64,000 nt of DNA from Rhabdophis nuchalis (Eukaryota > Chordata > Lepidosauria > Squamata > Natricidae): the NCBI GenBank assembly GCA_039707465.1, contig CM077643.1:44830605-44894604 (forward strand). The letters are read 5' to 3'. Every line of letters begins with the position of its first letter. Position 1 is the first letter of the stretch. Below are positions 46,056 through 57,194 of the stretch, one piece after another. The notes under the pieces are model-generated. The model did no database searches. It was not told the DNA's origin and saw only the letters and a program-made list of their open reading frames with translations. Position numbers and translations under genes: made by a program.

Positions 46056-46286
46056 AAAGTGTGACGGGATTGACTCGTTGTCAACATGAGCGACTATATT
46101 CCAGCCAGAGAGGTTCTCCCATTCCAGGAGGGCCTCACGTGCCCGAATGTGATGAAAAGGGAAACTACCGGCCACTGCAGTGCCATAGCAGCACTGGGCA
46201 GTGTTGGTGCGTTGATACTGATGGCCAGGAGATTCCTGGGAGCAGAATCCCTCCAGGTGATGCCCCACCACGTTGCAGGATTCCAG
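46056..46286 (+). CDS. NID2: NID2 exon: thyroglobulin type-1 domain 1
   Basis: 231 bp, phase 1 to 1. It starts after CCCACAG with ESVTGLTRCQHERLY and contains VPECDEKGNYRPLQC, then the TY signature CWCVDTDGQEIPGSR and a final RC. Six cysteines form a complete TY domain. Because the exon is symmetric and a multiple of three, its loss would leave the frame open. It is bracketed by the near-identical copies at 45687-45885 and 48923-49122. Confidence 0.94.
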
Positions 46287-46443
46287 GTTTGTTTCTTAAA
46301 AATGTATATAGTCTTAAGTCACTAACAACCCTTTCAAAAAAATAAAACAACAGAAGCACTTAAAACACATAACGTTAAATACAGTTCAAAAAGAGGAGTT
46401 CATTACTTCTCTGCAGCATTTGGCATTTCTACATGATTTAGAC

Positions 46444-46593
46444 CAGGGGTCTCCACCCTTGGCAATTTTAAGACTTGTGGGCTTCAACTCCCAGAGTTCC
46501 TCAGCCAGCGTTGCTGATTTAGACCATGCTAGTTGAGAAATTCTGGGAGTTGAAGTCTACATGTTTTAAAGTTGGCCAGGTTGGACACCCCAG
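46444..46593 (+). mobile_element. foldback hAT-like MITE, diverged
   Basis: CAGGGGTCTCCACCCTTGGC to GTTGGACACCCCAG. Flanks ATTTAGAC and ATTTAAAC match 7/8. The loop contains an extra copy of GATTTAGACCATG-like text. Confidence 0.72.
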
Positions 46594-47019
46594 ATTTAAA
46601 CAAGTTGCACCATCCCCGTCCCAACGGGCCAGGGGAGGGGAGAGTCCAGCAGTGCCCAGGGCACTTCTTTGCCACTGGCAGGGATGCCGGGCACCTCATT
46701 CGTGGTGGGGCACAATTTGGGGGTGGCAGGTGGGGCAGGGGATGGAGTCTATCAGGTTCCTCAAAGAACCTCATCCACCGTACCCAAATAATTCAGGGTT
46801 CTAGCCTTATTCTCTCATCCTGCCACCTGAAATACGATGCACTTGTTTGGCCTCTGCATGTGCCCTTTTTGGAATCAGGGAGGGGACCCTGCCGGCCAAA
46901 AACTCTTTCATTGAAAAGGCTTTCATCGCAGTTCCCCAGGCAGCTTCAGGAATCGGGCGCCATGTGAAAATGAGGATCCCCGCTGCATGGAACTGAGACG
47001 CGCAGAGCGGGTGGATGGA

Positions 47020-47106
47020 GCTATATTCGGAGTATAAAGCGCACCCAGATTTTCACCCTCTTTTTGGGGGTAAAAAGATGTGTCTTATACTCCAAAAAAT
47101 ACGGTA
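47020..47106. mobile_element. CGGAGTATAAG-type MITE
   Basis: TTCGGAGTATAAAGCGCACC and TGTGTCTTATACTCCAAAAA are inverted arms, ending in ATACGGTA. Same family as 61795-62286. Confidence 0.65.
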
Positions 47107-47549
47107 AATCTGATGAACAGATTTAGCTCTGGGAAGACTTAGCTTTCTGGTAAAAAAAAAAAAAAGCAGCTAACAGTCGAGTTTTGCCCTTCCATAATAA
47201 TGTTAGAATTCATTGAACTGCCCATCTGTTCCCCTTCTTCACTTTCACTATGTATATGAAAGGTACTCCTTTTTTTAACTTGCATACCTTATTTTGCAGT
47301 TTTTAATATTTTGTTTATTGCCCTGGCTTTTATAAGGGGTAAGAATTTACACAGAACTTTTATCACTTCTCCAATCAACAGAGATTTTATCTTGTTCTGG
47401 CTCTGTTATTAGCTTCACTTATTTTTCCACCAATTGTGGCTCTTAAAATTTAGTTTTTTTATTTCCTGTAAGCAAAAAGTAAGATTTTTGGGGAGGCTGC
47501 CTTATGCAGTGTAGATTTGTCACACTGCATAAGGCATTTGCCAAAATGT

Positions 47550-47785
47550 ACCATAGCAGCTGTGGTAGTGCAGTGGTTAGAATGCAGTATTGCAGGCTAA
47601 CTCTGCCCAATGCCAGGAGTTCGATCCTGACCGGTTCAAAGGTTGACTCAGCCTTCCATCCTTCTGAGGTGGGTAAAATGAGGACCCAGATGTTGGAGGC
47701 AATATGCTGACTCTGTAAATACTGAGAGGGCTATAAAGCACTATGAAGCTGTATATAAGTCTAAGTGCTATTGCTACCATATACT
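47550..47785 (+). mobile_element. tRNA-derived SINE
   Basis: Head GTGGTAGTGCAGTGGTTAGA and B-box-like GAGTTCGATCCTGACC, body TGACTCAGCCTTCCATCCTT, tail TATATAAGTCTAAGTGCTAT. Same family as 30530-30752. 47110-47545 and 47790-48920 are otherwise unrecognised intron, with a partial foldback-MITE core near 48140-48220. Confidence 0.8.
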
Positions 47786-48922
47786 TCATCTGGCACAATC
47801 TAACTCTCTCCACTTTGTGTCTCTCAGAAAAAAACAATTTTATTGGCTTTTGAGAATATGCATAGGAAAAGGGATATAGGGTGAATATGACATTTTAGTG
47901 GCTTCCATGTCGGAGTTGGTGGTCCTCCCAAAAATTCATACAAATACAATTTTTTTTTAGAAAAAGCAAAGGACAAGCATACAAATACTTTACATTGTAT
48001 AATTCATACATTCAATCATGTTTTTCATTGCCATCTAATTTCTACAATCACAGTAAATTTTTTTAAATAGAATCATTTTTGAGATCTAAGTCTTTTTGCT
48101 ATTGATTCTTCTTCTCCCTTCCCGTCCACTTTGTGTCTCTCAAATGTGGGCATCTTTAAGATGAGTGGGCATCTATTTCCAGAATTCCCAGGCCAACATG
48201 TCAGTAAGGTTGAGAAATATTGCTCTAAAGGAGCTTCATATATCTTGAACCTGGAGGGGGCTGAAAGGCATGTTCATAGAGCTCTTCAATTTTTATTCCT
48301 CCAACAGACAACAAGAACTTGGGAGTATGGCATTGTCCTTCGCTCACTTCTCGTTTTGCTATTTAGGAAAGCCCTGTCTAGCCAGATCAAATCCTACAAG
48401 GCAACCCAGCTCCTTTCCCAGATGAAAATGCAGATGGTGTTGACATTTATTTATTTGCCAGCAAATAATGTAGGATGCAGCAGAATGACCAGCGCTTAAT
48501 TTAACTTGGATTTACACTGTCTTTAAATGCATAGCTTAAAGATATGGCTAACTTTTCTTGGCTTTCATTTCACCGTAAGTCAAATTATGAGGTTGGAAGG
48601 TAGAGAGAACAAAATCTGTGGGGGAAGCTTCCTCTTTATTGTGGGCTGATCTGGATGAGATCAGTGGCTTCTTTGAACTTCAGAACCGCAATTCCGAATT
48701 CCTTGTTTTTTGTGGGCCAACTCTTTCTCTTCCTTTGTGGATAGCATATTAGAAGAACGTAAAAATCCTTTGCATCTGCCTATTTTTAGTATATGCTTTC
48801 TCTTGGAATTGATGATATAATCCAAACATTGGAATGATGGAGAACACATTTTTCTGTAAATAAAATAAACACAACGAAACTCAGCTGCTACATTTGTCCT
48901 TTAGAATCTGACAAATATGAGG

Positions 48923-49122
48923 GAGAGCTGTATGTTAATTTGGTCTTCCCCACTTTTATACCTTCCAGTTGTCCTGGATGACTGCTGCGGTTTAGCACAT
49001 CTGGAAAATAATAAGTTGGTAAAGACTGCCATTTAGTGCTCTTGCACTGTAAGAAGAAATAAGAATTCTTCAGATTGAGGTTTCAAGATTCAGGTTGAAA
49101 AATGTCAGAACTTTTAAGCATT
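48923..49122 (+). repeat. direct duplication, copy 2
   Basis: Second copy of 45687-45885 in the same orientation, 3.24 kb downstream, in the intron between the two TY exons. Confidence 0.9.
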
Positions 49123-49599
49123 TGGCATGATCCTCCAAAATTGGCTCCCGACTCCCTTTATTGTGTTGTTGTGAAGTGCCCTGAAAGGATGTCAGAGACT
49201 ACTGCTGACCCTTTCTTTGAATGACTCCATTCGGGGATGAAACTTCTTATGGCTGTGGGAAACATTGATCTCAGGCATACCTTTTGTATGTCCATATGTC
49301 TCAGCCCATGGCAAATTAAGCAATGCTCATCTCCCTCTCAGAGTGCCTAGAAGTTGTTCATAGTTGAATAGGGGGCAACAGGCTGAAACTGAACCTGACA
49401 AGAAATGACTCAGGGTTTGGGATTCTTTGATCCATGGACAATTGCCATCTTTGGTTTTGGATAGGATTGCACTGCCTCAGACAGACCTGGTATGTAATCT
49501 GGGGGTTCAAGAAACAGGTGGCATTTGTGGTCAGGAGAGCCTTGTGGTCAGGTCAAGTTGTGCATTTATTACGCTCTTTCCTTCTGTTTCTGTTCATGG

Positions 49600-50425
49600 T
49601 CACCAACACTCTAGTCTCCTCATCTCTTGACTGTTGCAATGTGCTCTATATGGTGCTGCCCTTGGAAGATATCCAGGAGCTACAAGTGGTTCAAAATGCA
49701 GTGGCCGGTGTGGTTTTGTGCAAGTCTAGATTTGCATACCGGTCATCTCTCTTGATGGAGTGCATTGATTGTTGTTTTGCTTCTGGGTTTAGCCTTACAT
49801 GTTTTTGAGCCAGGTTATTTTAAGGACTTTCTTATCCCAGTTACATCTACACGACCTACCAGAATGAGGAGGCCTGGTATGTTAAGGAGGCCTATCTAAT
49901 GGTATGATGAAAAAGGGCCTTCTCTCTGGTGGCTCCCTTATCTCCTTATCTATGCAGAGATAAGATTGGCCCCAACCTTTATACACTTTTGAAGATATGG
50001 TTTTGTCAGTAGGTCTGGGAATACATTAAGTAGTTTGTTAGTTTGTTCCTGCCAGGGAATTGAGGATTTGGTGGCCCCTAGGGGGAGAGCCTTCTCTGTG
50101 GCAGCCCCTGCCCTCTGGAACGATTTATCCCCCCGACCTACGTAAGATCACCGACCTGCGCCTCTTCCGTCGGGCTCTGAAAACATACTTATTCCGTGAG
50201 GCCGGCCTGGTTTAGTAGCTCTTAATTTGGTTATTTTAAATTGGTTTTAATTCAAATTTTAAATTGGTTGTATTTAACTCGAATTTTTAGAACGGGCCCT
50301 AATTTAATTTAATATTATTTTAGAATGTCGTATGTATTGATGTTTTTATATGCTTTTATTGATGCCTGTTCACCGCCCTGAGTCCCGCAAGGGAGAAGGG
50401 CGATATATAAATTTGTTAAACCGTC
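49600..50425 (+). mobile_element. L2-like relics, old and younger
   Basis: 49600-49960 is a decayed relic (CTCTTGACTGTTGCAATGTG, compare [10 protein letters not shown]). 50050-50425 is a better-kept 3' end (CCTAGGGGGAGAGCCTTCTC, CACCGCCCTGAGTCCC). It ends about 135 bp before the second TY exon. Confidence 0.75.
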
Positions 50426-50560
50426 AAACCGTCTGAAAGCCTCTAGGAGTCACTATGAGTGAATTGAGGATGGGTGGGGTATGTAAATACATAGTTTTGT
50501 ACAGTTCAGGCTTCACATGCTTCACATGAGCTTCAGTCTTATAAATCTTTCTCTCTTTAG

Positions 50561-50782
50561 AGCCAACTCAGAGGCCACAAACGATGTGTGAACGCTGGAG
50601 ACAGAGCCTGCTGGAACATTATGGAGGCAGACCACAGGGTGACCAGTATGTGCCCCAATGCGACCCTCTGGGCAACTTTAACCCACTACAGTGTCATGGA
50701 AATAGTGGCTACTGCTGGTGTGTGGATGAACATGGCCGGGAAATTCAAGGCACCAGATCGGAGCCTGGAGTACCCCCTGCAT
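50561..50782 (+). CDS. NID2: NID2 exon: thyroglobulin type-1 domain 2
   Basis: 222 bp, phase 1 to 1. It starts [20 protein letters not shown] and contains [15 protein letters not shown], then [15 protein letters not shown] and ends EPGVPPA plus one base before GTAAGA. Only five cysteines are complete within the exon; the sixth is split across the intron (T at 50782, GC at 52931-52932). A second TY domain is the main reason for calling NID2 rather than NID1. Confidence 0.94.
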
Positions 50783-51392
50783 GTAAGAGGATGACAATGA
50801 GTCACAAAGCTCCATGGGGCAATGAGGAGCTGGGAATCGTCAGCTGAGCTGGGAATCTTTTAAAATCCTTTTTGAGCTTGGGGGCATCAGGGGATTTGTC
50901 GGATAACATTGTGACATTACCGGGGATGGATCAAAAGCTGAATCAAATATATGTTAATTGATCATCTCAAGTTGTTTGTTAATTGAATTATTTGGTATTT
51001 AAATATGCATTAAGACAAGAACAATTGTTCTGAAATGAAAAGTGTATTTTATCTTTACATATTAGAAGATGCATCTTCTTTTTTGAAAAGACTTTTTTAA
51101 AAAAATTCGAACAAAGAAAGACAAACAAACATAAAAACGTCTAGCCCTTGTCAATCTCACATAGCATGTCATTTGGGTACAAACATTTATGCACCACCAC
51201 TTTTAGTTATAAATAGAATCATAAAATTGTCCATCAAAAATACAATAATATATACTTGACATTATGTATCATATATTCAGTTGCAGTTAATGTTCCATCT
51301 TTTTAAAACAAAAATTCTGAAATTTAATTTCATATATCTATGTCAAAACGCATCTTCTATTCCTTGTGAGGGGAGTCAGCAAATATATTTTA
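50783..51392 (+). other. intron, AT-rich, unrecognised
   Basis: No family recognised. 51060-51330 is A/T-rich and could be the 3' region of an L1, but I cannot support that. Confidence 0.35.
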
Positions 51393-52075
51393 CAATACAA
51401 TACAATACAATAGCAGAGTTGGAAGGGACCTTTGAGGTCTTCTAGTCCAACTCCCTGCCTAGGCAGGATGCCCTATACCATTTCAGACAAATGGCTATCC
51501 AACATCTTCTTGAAGACTTGCAGTGTTGGGGCATTCACAACTTCTGGAGACAAGCTGTTCCACTGATTAATTGTTCTAACTGTCAGGAAATTTCTCCTCA
51601 AGTTCTAAGTTGCTTCTCTCCTTGATTAGTTTCCACCCACTGCTTCTTGTTCTGCCCTCAGGTGCTTTGGAGAATAGTTTGACTCCCTCTTCTTTGTGGC
51701 AACTCCTAAGATATTGGAACACTGCTATCATGTCTCCCTAGTCCTTCTTTTTATTAAACTAGACATACCCAGTTCCTGCAATCGTTCTTCATATGTTTTA
51801 GTCTCCAGTCCCTAATCATCTTTGTTGCTCTTCTCTGCACTCTTTCTAGAGTCTCCACATCTTTTCTACATCGTGGTGACCAAAACTGGATGCTGTATTC
51901 CAAGTGTGGCCTTACCAAGGCATTATAAAGTGGTATTAACACTTCACGTGATCTTGATTCTATCCCTCTATTTATGCAGCCTAGAACTGTGTTGGCTTTT
52001 TTGGCAGCTGCTGCACACTGCTGGCTCATATTTAAATGGTTGTCTGCTAGGACTCCAAGAACCCTTTCACAGAAA
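51393..52075 (-). mobile_element. CR1 LINE 3' part
   Basis: The minus strand encodes [20 protein letters not shown], then [20 protein letters not shown] and [15 protein letters not shown]1 ORF2 C-terminus. The 3' end with TAGCAGAGTTGGAAGGGACC and an ACAAT tail is at 51393-51430. Confidence 0.9.
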
Positions 52076-52349
52076 TAAATAGATTTAGAAGCACCAGTAG
52101 ACCTGTATTACGCTGTTAGAAATACATATATGTGTGTGTAAAATCCAATTCTAAAGTGGTGTGCCATTTTAATTAATTAAAGGAACTTTAAAAAAAGAAA
52201 AAATTAATGGGTTTTTATTAAACACTTAGTGTAGTTCATGTAACAGTTTTAGAATGTTTACCCCTCTTTCAAATTCCAGAGTAATGCTTGAAGCAGCTTT
52301 TTAATTTAAAGTTAAAAATCCCTACATAGTCTTATTAAAAAGCAGCTAC

Positions 52350-52615
52350 AGTACTGACATAATCCGTTAGCTTAGCAGAAAATTGACCTATAGATTTGTC
52401 CTTGTTTAGCAGCCACAATGGGGACTGGCAACTCAGTCAGTAAACAAAGCGGTCATTAAGTAAAATTGCAACTCTGCTTCTGATTTCCTTCAGCTTTCCT
52501 TTGCTTTACAGACCTGCAAAGATTGTAAATGCAAGGATTGATTCTTAAGTTTTTTTTTATCGCTGTTGTAACTGTGAACAAAGCAGTTGCTAAATGAGCA
52601 CAACCTGTACGTTTC
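52350..52615. repeat. fragment of the ACTTACAAC-type DNA element
   Basis: GCAACTCAGTCAGTAAACAA and CAGTTGCTAAATGAGCACAA resemble the family body. Weak. Confidence 0.4.
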
Positions 52616-52930
52616 ATGAGCAAATGAAGAAACTCAACAAAAAATAAAATCGGGGAATCCCACAAAGGTAAATCAGCAGGAGGCAGTGCACTGGGAAAAC
52701 ACACACTTTATTAGCTCCAAGGGGAAGCGCCATTGAAATGAACCTCCTAGCTTAGAGAGCTTCATATGCTAGAGAAAAGCAGCATATTTTCAGCAATCAT
52801 CCTTCAGAAGGAGATGTGAAGTAAGGCAGATGTTTCATGTTGTGATCTAGATTGCCAGGCAGACTGGCCTTGGGTGGAGAAACAGATCTTTCATTCTTGT
52901 GACCCAATGATGTTTCATTTTTGTCTACAG

Positions 52931-53100
52931 GCCTTCCTAGTGTCCCTCCTCCAACCATCCGTCCGACTCCGCGTCCTGAGATAATTCTGCCTGGATCCGG
53001 GACATTCTTGCTCTATGCTCAGGGCCAGCAAATCGGTTCCTTGCCACTGAATGGAACAAGGTTTAAGAAGGAGGCAGCGAAGACGGTTCTCTCACTGCAT
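52931..53100 (+). CDS. NID2: NID2 exon: Pro-rich linker and entry to the YWTD propeller
   Basis: 170 bp, phase 1 to 0. The first two bases complete the last TY cysteine. Then comes a Pro-rich linker ([16 protein letters not shown]) and [19 protein letters not shown], the first strand of the propeller, ending TVLSLH at a GTAATG donor (53101). The ending was chosen because the next exon resumes in phase 0 with GSIMVGID. One sequon, Asn-Gly-Thr. Confidence 0.88.
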
Positions 53101-53309
53101 GTAATGTATTTCCATGCAAGGTGGGGCAAGTCTTGGGAGGAGACTGGGTTTTAGCCAAGGAGGCAGATGGAATTATGATCCATTAATGAAACAGGGACTC
53201 CAAGAGAAATTTGTTCTCCAGCTTCCTTTTTTGTGGCTCTTGGACCTCCTTCCAACTTCAAGTGCTAAAAATGTATGCCATGGTTTCTTGCTGATTTGAA
53301 GTGGGAAAT

Positions 53310-53705
53310 AGCGATCATGGATGTCAAATTCAATTTCACTGAGGGCCGCATCAGGGCAGAGGTAGGTTGCTCCCAGGTTGGCCCGGATCAGGTGAACTGG
53401 TCGTGGTGGCAGCTGGAGGCTCCGCCCACCTGCCCGGATGCATCTGTGCATGTGCAGAAGCGTCGCATGCACAAGGGACAGCATGCGTGTGCACGAACGA
53501 ACCAGTAGTAAAAATAATGGAAACCTACCACTGCATCAGGGCTGTCATGGCAGACTGGGTGGGCATGGCCAGCTAGATGCCATTCCCCAAACTTCTGTCA
53601 TGCAAGTCGCCCTCTTACATTTTCCAGAATGGCCCTGCGGGCTAGATCTGACCACATCATGGGCTGAATGCAGCTGGCGGGCCTTGTGTTTGACACCCTT
53701 GAAAT
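53310..53705 (+). mobile_element. GTGTCAAACTC-type hAT-like element, with nested MITE
   Basis: ATGTCAAATTCAATTTCACT on the left, GTGTTTGACACCCTTG on the right. A second MITE at 53357-53534 is inserted with a perfect duplication. Confidence 0.7.
53357..53534 (+). mobile_element. nested hAT-like MITE, CAGAGGTGGG family
   Basis: CAGAGGTAGGTTGC to GGAAACCTACCACTG. Perfect 8-bp duplication CATCAGGG (53349-53356, 53535-53542). Confidence 0.85.
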
Positions 53706-53863
53706 AGATCTATAAAGGAATGAAAAAACCCTTTATCGCTTTTATTTCAAACCCAGATATCCCCAGCCCAAAATGCAGCCCATCTGTGTGATATTTAACA
53801 TTGTCATACAATTGGAAGGGCCCATTAGAGCTACTGGCTCTGTTCCACAAAGAAATTCAAATT

Positions 53864-54045
53864 ACAGATAGTCCTTGACTTACAACCATAATTAAGCCTG
53901 GAATTGTGGTTTGTAAATTATTGTAGTAAATCAAGACATCATGTGATCAGATTTGCCCTTATGACCACTTTTATAGCAATCACAAATGGTGGTCACATGA
54001 CCATGGGACACTGCAAACTGTAAAGTTTAGCTGGTTGCCAAGTGC
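53864..54045. repeat. fragment of the ACTTACAAC-type DNA element
   Basis: GATAGTCCTTGACTTACAAC as at 28622. The L1 at 54062-56111 inserted just beyond or within its right part. Confidence 0.6.
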
Positions 54046-54061
54046 CCAAAATGACACTTCA

Positions 54062-56111
54062 TTTTTTTTTAAACAATTTTTATTTTTATTTTTGAACAAA
54101 CACAAACAAATATAACAAAAAGCAAAAAACATAAACTCCATCTTCCATTACAAATTGTAGAAAATGTGTCAGTTGGTTACAAACTGTGCATCTCTTCCAT
54201 AGTCATATTCATATCAAATCACATATTTTAGTTCAAATATATTTATATATATTACAATTATTATACCTCAACCTTCATTTGACTATCTTGTTTCCAGCCA
54301 TTGATAAAATTTATTCCAAATTTCATAGAATTGTTCACTGTCTTGCTCTCTAATTTCAAATGTTAATTTACTCATCTCTGCACATTCCATAATTTTATAA
54401 ATAATTTCTTGCTGTGATGGTAATTTGTCATTTCTCCAATTTTTTGCAAAGACGATTCTGGCGGCTGTCAAAATATTCACAATTAGGTATTTCAAATTTT
54501 TGTCAAGTGTTTCTAAAGTAAGTCCTAGCAGGAAGAATTCGGGTTTGAAATCTATATGTTTTCCTGTTATTTTGTCCAACCATGTGTGGATCATACTCCA
54601 GTAATTTTTGGCCTCCGAGCAAGTCCACCACATATGGTAGTAAGTACCAGGCGTCTGATGACATTTCCAACATTTTTGAGATTTGTTCTTACTCATTTTT
54701 GAGATTCTTGAGGGTGATAAGTGCCACCTGTAGAACATCTTGTATAAGTTCTCTTTGTAGGCTGTTGACATTGTCATTTTGTAATTTTGTGTCCACAATG
54801 GACACATTGTTTCTTTCACTTGCTCTTCCTGGAGTTTAAACTCTAGTAAGTAGGCATAGAGTTTTTTAATTATTTTTTCATCGACGCCTGTTAATATCTT
54901 GTCTAATTCCGTCATTTTGTCATAAACCCCTCCTTTTTTTTGATCTTCCTTGTATCTTGAATGTATCTGTGTGTATGTATACCAATTAATATCCATTCCT
55001 TCTTGTTTTAGTTCCTGAATAGTTTTAAGATCACCCCTTGAGTTTAATAGATCCGAATATCTGATTGTTCGTTCCTTTTTGTGTATTATTGCGTACGTAA
55101 ATGCTTCGGTAATTGATACCCAGACTGGTATTTTGAAATAATGCAGTTTCTTGATCTTCTCCCAGTTTACAATCAGAAAATCCCTTACATAGTGCCTTCT
55201 GAAAATACTATGTTTCCTGGTGGTTCGGTACCATAGAGCTGCGTGCCATCCTGATGGCAAATCATGTCCCTCTAATTTCAATAATCTAGTATTTCTTAGT
55301 GTAATCCAATCTTTAATCCACATCAGATTCGCAGCTTGATGATATAGTTCCCAATCAGGCAATCCCATACCTCCCCTTATTTTGGTATCTTGTAAAATTT
55401 TTAATTTTATTCTAGCTTTTTTACCTTGCCATATGAACTTTAAAACCATTTTCCTTAATTTTTCAAAAAAGTCCTTGCCCAATCTAATTGGGATTGTCTG
55501 GAATAAGTATAATACTTTAGGCAAAATATTCATTTTTATCGTGGCTATTCTCCCTAGTAATGATAGTTGTAAATTCTGCCATCTCGTAAGATCTACTTCT
55601 ATTTGTTGTGTGAGTTTAGAGTAATTCTCCTTTTTAAGGATGCTGCATCTCGACGTCAAAAAGATTCCTAGATATTTAAGCTTGTTTGTGATTTGAATTT
55701 TCAAGATTTCTGTTAATTCTTCTTTCTGTCTTCTTGTCATATTCTTTGTTAAGATTCTTGTCTTGTCTTTGTTTATTTTCAGACCTGTTATTTTCCCATA
55801 TTCCTCAATTTTCCCTATCAGTTTGGACGCGGTTTTAAGTGGTTCCTCGAGAATAAAAACTAGGTCGTCTGCAAAAGCTTGTAATTTATATTGTTCTTTC
55901 CTAATTGTCATTCCCTTTATTTCTTTGTCTTCTCTTATCTTTCTATTTAACACTTCTAGCGTTAATACGAAAAGTAAAGGTGATAGTGGGCAACCTTGTC
56001 TTGTACCTCTTTTTATCTGGATGTTATCTGAAAGCTCTCCATTTATTATTATCCTGGCTGTTTGGTTGTGATATATAGTGCTTATAACATGTATAAAGTT
56101 TTGACCAAATT
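54062..56111 (-). mobile_element. 5'-truncated L1 LINE with long intact ORF2 end
   Basis: About 2.05 kb, minus strand. From the truncated 5' end to 54283 the frame is open for about 610 codons. It encodes GTRQGCPLSPLLFVLTLEVL, the polymerase motif FADDLVF, IKMNILPKVLYLFQTIPI, KFIWQGKKARIK and the C-terminal Cys/His motif CWKCHQTPGTYYHMWWTC. This is L1 ORF2 from mid-reverse transcriptase to its end. A ~220-bp 3' UTR and short poly-A follow. The perfect 16-bp duplication CCAAAATGACACTTCA flanks it (54046-54061, 56112-56127). Lacking a 5' end, ORF1 and endonuclease, it cannot move itself. Confidence 0.93.
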
Positions 56112-56367
56112 CCAAAATGACACTTCAGATGCATTTATAATTTAAACAAAGCTGAACTCCACTGTGTCCAATATAGTCTTCAGCTACTGTACATTGCTCA
56201 TTAAAATATACAAAAATCATAAAAGAAGACCGCAGATAATATAATAATAATAATAATAATCCAAAATTGCATAATTAGGAGCAAAGCATTTTTATCCATG
56301 AGCAGGCCATTGGGATAATTGTAGAACTGGTCATTATTTCGTATATGTTTTGTGTTTTTCATCGTAG

Positions 56368-56497
56368 GGTTCCATTATGGTAGGAATTGACTATGACTGC
56401 AGAGAGAAAATGATCTACTGGACAGATGTTGCAGCACGGACTATTAGCCGGGCAAGTTTGGAGCAGAGTGCAGATCCAGAGACTGTCATTAGTTCAG
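56368..56497 (+). CDS. NID2: NID2 exon: LDL-receptor class B (YWTD) blade 1
   Basis: 130 bp, phase 0 to 1. It reads [20 protein letters not shown], the first YWTD motif, then [10 protein letters not shown] and ETVISS, ending before GTAGGA. The acceptor is CATCGTAG. The propeller formed with later exons is the laminin gamma-1-binding G3 part of nidogens (family knowledge). The preceding intron carries the young L1 at 54062-56111, about 260 bp upstream. Confidence 0.92.
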
Positions 56498-57194
56498 GTA
56501 GGAAATTGACATTCCCTGGATTAATATAATCCATAGTTGGGGTTGTGAAGGAGTTTTCTCAGCCCAGATTTTTAAAGCCCAAACCACATTAAATTGACAA
56601 GTTTCTGCAATTCTGCTTCAACAGAAAACCTGTACATGTCTGTTTGTGTATTTTCTCAAAGAAAGCATTCATCTCCAGGATTCAGCACGTGCAGTAGCTA
56701 GGCAAAGGTGTTGTGGCAAAAAGCCAACCTCGCATACCTAGTGAAAAGGTTTTTTTGGGTAGCAGAACAGAAAATGCATTGTAAAGCAGCCAGCCAGCCA
56801 GCTTATTGGCCCTATTGGTTTTAAGCCACCCTTATGTATTCAGAGAATTTCTGCTCTGAGGCAAAGCAAAAATATTGGTTTAGCCATGTGTATTCATAAT
56901 AGTAGAGTAGCTTTTTCATGTTTACATGTGCCCAAATTAAACACACTAATAAAGGCAATAAACAGAAAAGCGCCCTTCTCCATTGTGATATGAATTGCCT
57001 TTTTGTCTCATTGTCTTTTTGCCTCTAGTTAATCATTTCTAGAGACAGTTTAAACAGCCATAGTCAGTTATTAAACGTACACTTTCATGAGATTTATTTA
57101 TAGTGTAATTTTCATTCAAGAAGTTTCAGGCTGAGGTAAAGTTGTTTGCTTTATCAGCTGAGAGGGAAGGACAAGTGGGATGGTCCTCTGGTAG
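56498..57194 (+). other. intron, unrecognised
   Basis: No repeat family or exon recognised. Confidence 0.4.

Noticed and set aside
45687..49122. Idea that the 200-bp repeats are relics of the original TY exon duplication
   Set aside because: The TY duplication is shared by NID2 of distant vertebrates, so intronic relics should not remain almost identical; distances from repeat to exon also differ (about 170 bp and 1.4 kb).
53101..53154. Extension of the 52931 exon to the stop near 53154
   Set aside because: The next exon starts in phase 0 with the conserved propeller sequence, and GTAATG at 53101 serves as donor.
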